A DNA stretch of 64,000 nucleotides, taken from Trinickia violacea. Its GTDB lineage: Bacteria; Pseudomonadota; Gammaproteobacteria; Burkholderiales; Burkholderiaceae. The stretch lies in NCBI RefSeq assembly GCF_005280735.1, contig NZ_CP040077.1, forward strand, positions 1,860,001 to 1,924,000. Direction: 5' to 3'. Under the pieces are notes generated by a model. That model was not told where the DNA came from. It searched no databases and was given only the letters and a program-made list of their open reading frames with translations. Numbering within the stretch: the stretch's first letter is position 1; every line of letters starts with the position of its first letter. Positions 58,708-64,000 of this stretch are shown piece by piece. A program made the translations under genes and the position numbers.

Positions 58708-61206
58708 ATGCGTGCGGTCCTGTGCGGATTTGCGTTGGGCGTTTTCGTGTTGCAACAGCAGCCGGCTTTGCCCGGTGCGTTGGCATGGAGCGTGAGCGCG
58801 CTGTTGTTTGTCGCGGCCGTTGCGTTTGCGCGATGGGTGTTCAGGCGCGAAGCGCGCTGGCTTCGCCGAGCGGGGTTCTGCGCGATCGTTGTTGGCGCCG
58901 CGCTTGTGGGCTTCGGCTATGCCGCGATGCGCGCCGAGGTCCGTTTGCGCGATGCGTTGCCGGTGTCGTGGGAGGGGCGCGATATCGAATTGGCCGGTCA
59001 TATTCGCGGCTTGCCTGTACGCGACGCGAACGGTGTGCGATTTCTGTTTGCTGTCGATACCGACGAAGCGCGACGCACTACCGGTATTCCCCATTTCCCT
59101 CCGACGATTCAACTGACATGGATCGACCGCACTCGCGCGCCGGCCGCGCTGCCGCTGCTCGCCCCCGGCGACCGCTGGCGTCTGATCGTGCGCTTGAAGC
59201 GGCCGCACGGCAACGCGAACTTCGGCGTGCGCGATCCGGAAGCCGCGCTGCTTGCGCGCAATGTGCGCGCGACGGGGTATGTCTCGGCGGCGTCGGCGGC
59301 CGGTGCGCGGCGCTTGCCGGGCAGGGCGAGCGGTGTGGGCCTGACGATCGATCGCTGGCGCTTTGCGCTGAGAGCGCGAATCGACACGGTGCTCGCCGAG
59401 GCGCCGCATCGCGGCATCGTGACCGCGCTCGCAGTCGGCGCACAGGACGCCGTCAGCGCCGAGGACTGGCTCCTGATGCGCAACACAGGCACGAGTCATC
59501 TGATTGCGATCTCGGGTTTGCACATCGGCCTGGTCGCGGGGCTGTGCGCGGCGCTGGCGGGATGGTTGTGGCGACGCTCGTGTTTTCTCGCGCGCGTGAC
59601 TCGGCGCGATTGGCCACTCATCGTGCCCGCGCAAATCGTTGCGGCGCTGGCGGGCGCGGCCGTTGCGGCGTTCTACGCCGCGCTTGCCGGTTTCAACGTG
59701 CCCGCGCAGCGTGCGTTGTGGATGCTGACCGTGGTGAGCATCGCGTTTGTGAGCGGACGCAGCGTGGCGCCGTCGATGGTGCTTGCGTGGGCGTTGTCGA
59801 TCGTGCTGCTCGCCGACCCCTGGGCGGTGGTCACGCCCGGCTTCTGGCTGTCATTTTGCGCGGTAGCGGCGATCCTGCTCGTCGTGCACGGACATCTGCG
59901 CGTGCGAGCGGAACCGCAGTGGGAAGACGACGAACCTCCGCGGTCGCGCGTATCGCGAGCGTTCGCCGTCGTGCGCCGCCGACTGATGCGCTTGCGCGAA
60001 CGGCTGTTGAGCGCCGCACGCGTTCAATATGCAGTGACGCTAGGGCTCGCGCCGCTCACCGTCTATTGGTTTTCGCAGATTCCGCTGATCGGCCCGTTCG
60101 CAAACGCATTCGCGATTCCGTGGGTGAGCGTGCTCGTCACGCCGACCGTGCTGGTGGGCGTGGTCTTGCCCGCGCCGCTCGACGCATGGGCTTTTCGTGC
60201 CGCGCATGCGCTAGTCGAAGCGCTGGCGGCGGCGCTGCAGGCGCTGTCGGGCCCGGCTTGGACCATCTGGCGCTTGCCGCAGCCGGACACGTGGGCGCTC
60301 TCCGCCGCCGCGCTTGGCGTCGTCTGGTGCCTGATGCCGCGCGGCTGGCCGCTGCGCTGGGCCGCGCCGTTGACGTGGCTGCCGCTCCTCATGCCGCCGC
60401 CGGCCGGGCCGTCTGCGGGCACGTTCCGCGTGACCGCGCTCGATATCGGCCAAGGGATGTCGGTCCTGATCGAAACAGCGCACCACGCGCTCTTGTTCGA
60501 CACCGGTCCTGGTCCGGAGTCGACGCACGCGGGCGAGCGGATCGTCGTGCCGTTCCTGCAGGCGAACGGCGTGCGCTCGCTCGATGCGCTCGTGATCAGC
60601 CACGCGGATTCCGATCACGCCGGCGGCGCCGATGCCGTGCTGCAAGCCATCCCCGTCCGCCAACTGCTCGCTGGCCTGCCGCCATCGAATCGCCTATGGG
60701 GCGCGGCGAGCAGGGCAGGCGCGGATACGCTGCGCTGCGCAGCCGGTCAGCGCTGGCAATGGGACGGTGTCGAGTTCACGACGCTCTGGCCCGATCCGGG
60801 GCCGCTCCCGAAAGTGTCGAACGCGCAGTCGTGCGTGCTGCGCGTCGTGGCGCCCGGCATCTCTGCGCTGCTGACCGGCGACGTCGACGCGCCATCCGAA
60901 CGCGTGCTGGTGGCCCGCGCAAGGGACGCACTGCGCGCACAGGTGCTCGTCGTGCCGCACCACGGCAGCAAGAGCTCGTCGACCGAACCGTTCCTCGACT
61001 CTATTGATCCGCTGATTGCCGTATTTCAGGTAGGCTATTTAAATCGTTATCACCATCCGAATCCAAGCGTGTGGGCGCGCTACGCGGCGCGCAACATCGA
61101 GCTGACCCGCAGCGATCGCGACGGGGCGGTGCGCATCGATTCGAATGGCGGCGCGCTCGTGCTCGAACGCTATCGCGAGACGCATCGCCGTTACTGGATG
61201 GATTGA
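58708..61206 (+). CDS. comEC: DNA internalization protein ComEC/Rec2
   Basis: 832 residues from the ATG at 58708, preceded by a strong GGAGG. N-terminal helices and an OB-like DUF4131 region to about 200, a polytopic competence domain (220-550; GTSHLIAISGLHIGLVAGLC near 262), and a C-terminal metallo-beta-lactamase-type domain from about 575 with HADSDHAGGADA near 632 and VPHHGSKSS near 750. It forms the inner-membrane channel for single-stranded DNA during natural transformation. It is complete and without visible damage. Confidence 0.96.
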   Translation: MRAVLCGFALGVFVLQQQPALPGALAWSVSALLFVAAVAFARWVFRREARWLRRAGFCAIVVGAALVGFGYAAMRAEVRLRDALPVSWEGRDIELAGHIRGLPVRDANGVRFLFAVDTDEARRTTGIPHFPPTIQLTWIDRTRAPAALPLLAPGDRWRLIVRLKRPHGNANFGVRDPEAALLARNVRATGYVSAASAAGARRLPGRASGVGLTIDRWRFALRARIDTVLAEAPHRGIVTALAVGAQDAVSAEDWLLMRNTGTSHLIAISGLHIGLVAGLCAALAGWLWRRSCFLARVTRRDWPLIVPAQIVAALAGAAVAAFYAALAGFNVPAQRALWMLTVVSIAFVSGRSVAPSMVLAWALSIVLLADPWAVVTPGFWLSFCAVAAILLVVHGHLRVRAEPQWEDDEPPRSRVSRAFAVVRRRLMRLRERLLSAARVQYAVTLGLAPLTVYWFSQIPLIGPFANAFAIPWVSVLVTPTVLVGVVLPAPLDAWAFRAAHALVEALAAALQALSGPAWTIWRLPQPDTWALSAAALGVVWCLMPRGWPLRWAAPLTWLPLLMPPPAGPSAGTFRVTALDIGQGMSVLIETAHHALLFDTGPGPESTHAGERIVVPFLQANGVRSLDALVISHADSDHAGGADAVLQAIPVRQLLAGLPPSNRLWGAASRAGADTLRCAAGQRWQWDGVEFTTLWPDPGPLPKVSNAQSCVLRVVAPGISALLTGDVDAPSERVLVARARDALRAQVLVVPHHGSKSSSTEPFLDSIDPLIAVFQVGYLNRYHHPNPSVWARYAARNIELTRSDRDGAVRIDSNGGALVLERYRETHRRYWMD

Positions 61207-61309
61207 CGAGCCGAGCAGAAAGATCCGGCACGAAGATCGACACCAAGACCAAGACCGCACCTGCGCACGCACGAGACCCGCGCAGACAACCATCAGGAGG
61301 CAGCGGCGC

Positions 61310-62125
61310 GTGAAAAACATCATCCATTTCTCGCACGCGAACGGCTTTCCCGCGTCCACCTACCGCACGATCTTCGCGGAGCTCGCCGACGACTACGAAC
61401 TGCGCTATATCGAGCGCATCGGTCATGATGCGCGCTACCCCGTGACCAGCGACTGGCCGCATCTCGTCGAGCAGCTGCTCGAAGACATCGATCGCACCTA
61501 TCGGCATCCGGTGTGGCTCGTCGGTCATTCGCTCGGCGGGTATCTCTCGCTGATGGCCGCGCTGAAAAGGCCGCAGTGGGTGCGCGGCGTCGTGATGCTC
61601 GATTCGCCGGTGATCGCCGGCTGGCGCGCGAGCGTGCTGCGCGTCACGCAATGGACCGGGCTCGATGAGCGGCTCTCGCCCGCGGCCGCGACGCGCACGC
61701 GCCGCACGCAATGGGCGAGCCGCGAGGAGGCGTGGCGGCATTTTCACTCGAAGCCGGCGTTCGCGCGCTGGGACGAGCGCGTGCTGTCCGACTACATCGA
61801 CTTCGGCATTCCGCAGACCGCCGCGGACGGCACCCGCACGCTCGCGTTCGACCGGCAGGTCGAATACGTGATCTACCGGACGCTGCCGCGCACGCTCGGC
61901 GCCCGGCTTGCGCACGGCTCGCCGGTACCCGTCGCCTTCATCGCCGGCAAGCACTCGAAGGAAATCCGTCAGGTCGGTCTCGACGCCACGCGGCGCGTGA
62001 CGGGCGGGCACATCGAATGGCTCGACGGCAGCCACTTGTTCCCGATGGAAAAGCCGCTCGAAACGGCGCGTGCGCTGCAGCGGGCGCTGCACGAATTGCA
62101 AGCGCGCGAACTGAGTGCGGCGTGA
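61310..62125 (+). CDS. Alpha/beta hydrolase
   Basis: 271 residues starting with GTG at 61310 (KNIIHFSHANGFPASTYRTI after the start), with AGGAGG nine bases upstream. HANGFP is the oxyanion region; the nucleophile elbow GHSLGGYLS gives Ser near 69-70; the last His is in GGHIEWLDGSHLFPME near 240. The substrate is unknown; esterase or lipase-like activity is likely. It is the last gene before pyrG and 103 bases after comEC. Confidence 0.87.
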   Translation: MKNIIHFSHANGFPASTYRTIFAELADDYELRYIERIGHDARYPVTSDWPHLVEQLLEDIDRTYRHPVWLVGHSLGGYLSLMAALKRPQWVRGVVMLDSPVIAGWRASVLRVTQWTGLDERLSPAAATRTRRTQWASREEAWRHFHSKPAFARWDERVLSDYIDFGIPQTAADGTRTLAFDRQVEYVIYRTLPRTLGARLAHGSPVPVAFIAGKHSKEIRQVGLDATRRVTGGHIEWLDGSHLFPMEKPLETARALQRALHELQARELSAA

Positions 62126-62251
62126 CCTTCGGTCACGACAGCGTCACATGTGCCGTGTCGGTTTAAAGGATGCACGGGCGTGCACAAATTATTGTTGGCT
62201 GAACCCGTGCTGATCGCCTGCCATCCGCTGGGTTGGAGCCCGCCTTTACGG

Positions 62252-62257
62252 TATAAT
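62252..62257 (+). promoter_or_regulatory. -10 box of pyrG
   Basis: TATAAT, 25 bases before the pyrG ATG, giving a start near 62264 and a leader of about 19 bases. The -35 is poor. Confidence 0.5.
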
Positions 62258-62282
62258 CCGTTTTTCCCGCGAGCATCCAGCG

Positions 62283-63944
62283 ATGACCAAATATGTTTTT
62301 GTCACCGGCGGCGTAGTGTCTTCCCTCGGCAAGGGTATTGCCGCCGCCTCTCTCGCCGCGATCCTCGAATCGCGCGGTCTCAAAGTCACCCTCCTCAAGC
62401 TCGATCCCTACATCAACGTCGACCCCGGCACGATGAGCCCGTTTCAACACGGCGAAGTGTTCGTGACGGAAGACGGCGCTGAAACGGACCTCGATCTCGG
62501 CCACTACGAGCGCTTCATCAGCACGAAGATGCGCAAGGCCAACAACTTCACGACCGGCCAGATTTACGAATCGGTGATCCGCAAGGAGCGCCGCGGCGAT
62601 TATCTGGGCAAGACCGTGCAGGTGATTCCGCACATCACGAATGAAATCCAGGCGTTCGTCGAGCGCGGCGCCGCGTCGGCGACGTGCGGCGAGCCGGATG
62701 TCGCGATCGTGGAAGTGGGCGGTACGGTGGGCGACATCGAATCGCTGCCGTTCCTCGAAGCGGCGCGGCAGATGAGCCTGCGCCTCGGCCGCAACAGCGC
62801 ATGCTTCGTGCATCTGACGCTCGTGCCGTACATTGCCACGGCGGGTGAGCTGAAGACCAAGCCGACCCAGCACAGCGTGCAGAAACTGCGCGAGATCGGC
62901 ATCTCGCCGCACGTGCTGCTGTGCCGTGCGGACCGCCGCATTCCGGACGACGAGCGCGCGAAGATCTCGATGTTCTCGAACGTGCCGGAAGACGCCGTGA
63001 TCTCCGTGTGGGACGTCGACAGCATCTACAAGATCCCGCAGATGCTGCACGACCAGGGCCTCGACAGCATCATCTGCGACGAACTCAAGCTCGCACCGAA
63101 TCCGGCCGATCTGACGATGTGGTCGGACCTCGTCGAGAAGCTCGAGAACCCGCGCAGTGAAGTGACGATCGGCATGGTCGGCAAGTACGTCGATCTGACC
63201 GAGTCGTACAAGTCGCTGATCGAAGCGCTGCGCCATGCGTCGATCCACACGTCGACGAAGGTCAACATCGAATACATCGATTCCGAAGAGATCGAGGCCG
63301 AAGGCGTCGATAGCCTCAAGCACCTCGATGCGGTTCTCGTGCCGGGCGGCTTCGGCCGGCGCGGCACGGAAGGCAAGATCGCCGCGATCCGCTATGCGCG
63401 CGAAGCGAAGGTGCCGTACCTCGGCATCTGCCTCGGCATGCAGCTCGCGGTCATCGAATTCGCACGCGATGTGGTCGGCCTGAAGGACGCGAACAGCACC
63501 GAGTTCGATCCGAATACCGAAAACCGTGTGGTCGCGCTGATCACCGAGTGGTACGACCGCGAAGGCCGCGTCGAGAAGCGCACCGAGGAATCCGACCTCG
63601 GCGGCACGATGCGCCTGGGCTCGCAGCGCTGCCCGATCAAGCCGGGCACGATGGCTGAAGAGATCTACGGCAAGGACGTGAACGAGCGTCACCGTCACCG
63701 TTATGAGGTCAATAACCGCTTCGTGCCCCAGCTCGAGGCGGGCGGTCTTATCATCAGCGCCCATACCCCGAGCGAGGACCTGCCCGAGATGATGGAATTG
63801 CCGCGCAGCATGCACCCCTGGTTCGTCGGCGTGCAGTTCCACCCGGAGTTCACGTCCACGCCGCGCGATGGTCATCCGCTCTTCAAGTCGTTCGTCGAAG
63901 CGGCGCGCGCGCACAAAGAGGCGTGCGTCGAGGAGAAAGCATGA
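62283..63944 (+). CDS. pyrG: CTP synthase
   Basis: Makes CTP from UTP, ATP and glutamine. 553 residues. Synthase domain MTKYVFVTGGVVSSLGKGIA with P-loop at 9-22, then EVGGTVGDIESLPFLEA near 142; the glutamine amidotransferase domain has YLGICLGMQL (catalytic Cys near 385) and its His/Glu pair in GVQFHPEFTSTP near 520. The last four bases overlap kdsA (ATGA), the order seen in many betaproteobacteria. Confidence 0.98.
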   Translation: MTKYVFVTGGVVSSLGKGIAAASLAAILESRGLKVTLLKLDPYINVDPGTMSPFQHGEVFVTEDGAETDLDLGHYERFISTKMRKANNFTTGQIYESVIRKERRGDYLGKTVQVIPHITNEIQAFVERGAASATCGEPDVAIVEVGGTVGDIESLPFLEAARQMSLRLGRNSACFVHLTLVPYIATAGELKTKPTQHSVQKLREIGISPHVLLCRADRRIPDDERAKISMFSNVPEDAVISVWDVDSIYKIPQMLHDQGLDSIICDELKLAPNPADLTMWSDLVEKLENPRSEVTIGMVGKYVDLTESYKSLIEALRHASIHTSTKVNIEYIDSEEIEAEGVDSLKHLDAVLVPGGFGRRGTEGKIAAIRYAREAKVPYLGICLGMQLAVIEFARDVVGLKDANSTEFDPNTENRVVALITEWYDREGRVEKRTEESDLGGTMRLGSQRCPIKPGTMAEEIYGKDVNERHRHRYEVNNRFVPQLEAGGLIISAHTPSEDLPEMMELPRSMHPWFVGVQFHPEFTSTPRDGHPLFKSFVEAARAHKEACVEEKA

Positions 63945-64000
63945 AGCTTTGCGATTTCGAAGTCGGTCTCGACCAGCCGTTTTTTCTGATCGCGGGCACG
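63941..64000 (+). CDS. kdsA: 3-deoxy-8-phosphooctulonate synthase, 5' end only
   Basis: Only 20 codons are in the window (MKLCDFEVGLDQPFFLIAGT). They match the start of KdsA, which makes Kdo-8-phosphate for lipopolysaccharide. The ATG overlaps the pyrG stop codon, so the two are translationally coupled. Confidence 0.85.
   Translation, partial: MKLCDFEVGLDQPFFLIAGT

Overview
The window is a continuous piece of GC-rich chromosome from a betaproteobacterium of the Burkholderia sensu lato group (Burkholderia, Paraburkholderia, Caballeronia or Trinickia type). The gene order (argA-hrpA, glnA-ntrBC, prlC-folD, a two-component pair next to aceE-aceF-lpdA, phasin, isc cluster, lysS-prfB-recJ, lolCD-tatD-comEC, pyrG-kdsA) and the protein sequences fit the main chromosome of that group. 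I cannot name the species. Almost all of it is core housekeeping DNA. I see no insertion sequence, prophage, integrase or CRISPR array.

Layout. 1-9.8 kb: argA (cut by the window edge) and hrpA diverge from one symmetric -10 element, followed by an exported beta-propeller protein, a sterol-desaturase-family membrane protein, an EI24 membrane protein, a CinA-like protein and a rhodanese. 9.8-14.6 kb: nitrogen control, with a sigma-54 promoter and NtrC-like sites in front of glnA, then ntrB and ntrC. 14.6-15.4 kb: a small, less GC-rich insert with two overlapping unknown genes that resemble a membrane-active protein and a membrane partner. 15.4-22 kb: exonuclease III, a frameshifted OFA-type transporter, initiator tRNA, an amino-acid racemase, LexA-controlled dinB (its 3' end also frameshifted) and cytosine deaminase. 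22-28.8 kb: prlC, folD and a FixL/FixJ-like sensor-regulator pair. 28.8-36.6 kb: pyruvate dehydrogenase operon and phasin. 36.6-42.7 kb: an orphan sigma-28-like promoter, a penicillin-binding endopeptidase, an IclR regulator with lutAB, a small exported protein and a low-molecular-weight phosphatase. 42.7-48.8 kb: the full isc operon under tandem IscR sites. 48.8-64 kb: a glycine-zipper protein, lysS, prfB with its programmed frameshift, recJ, an RpfE-like protein, lolC-lolD, tatD, comEC, a hydrolase, pyrG and the first 20 codons of kdsA.

How it works together. NtrBC sense nitrogen and switch on glnA through the enhancer sites. The sensor-regulator pair is divergent from aceE, and the shared gap holds nested inverted repeats that could be its target. 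Pyruvate dehydrogenase feeds acetyl-CoA; the phasin gene shows that the cell stores polyhydroxyalkanoate. IscR controls Fe-S cluster assembly.

Most worth a second look: the two-gene insert at 14.69-15.35 kb; single-base frameshifts in dinB (which removes the clamp-binding motif) and in the OFA transporter; several genes whose -10 box lies only 7-10 bases from the start codon, suggesting leaderless mRNAs; strong unassigned palindromes at 16.4 kb and 28.9 kb; and an orphan sigma-28-like promoter at 36.9 kb.
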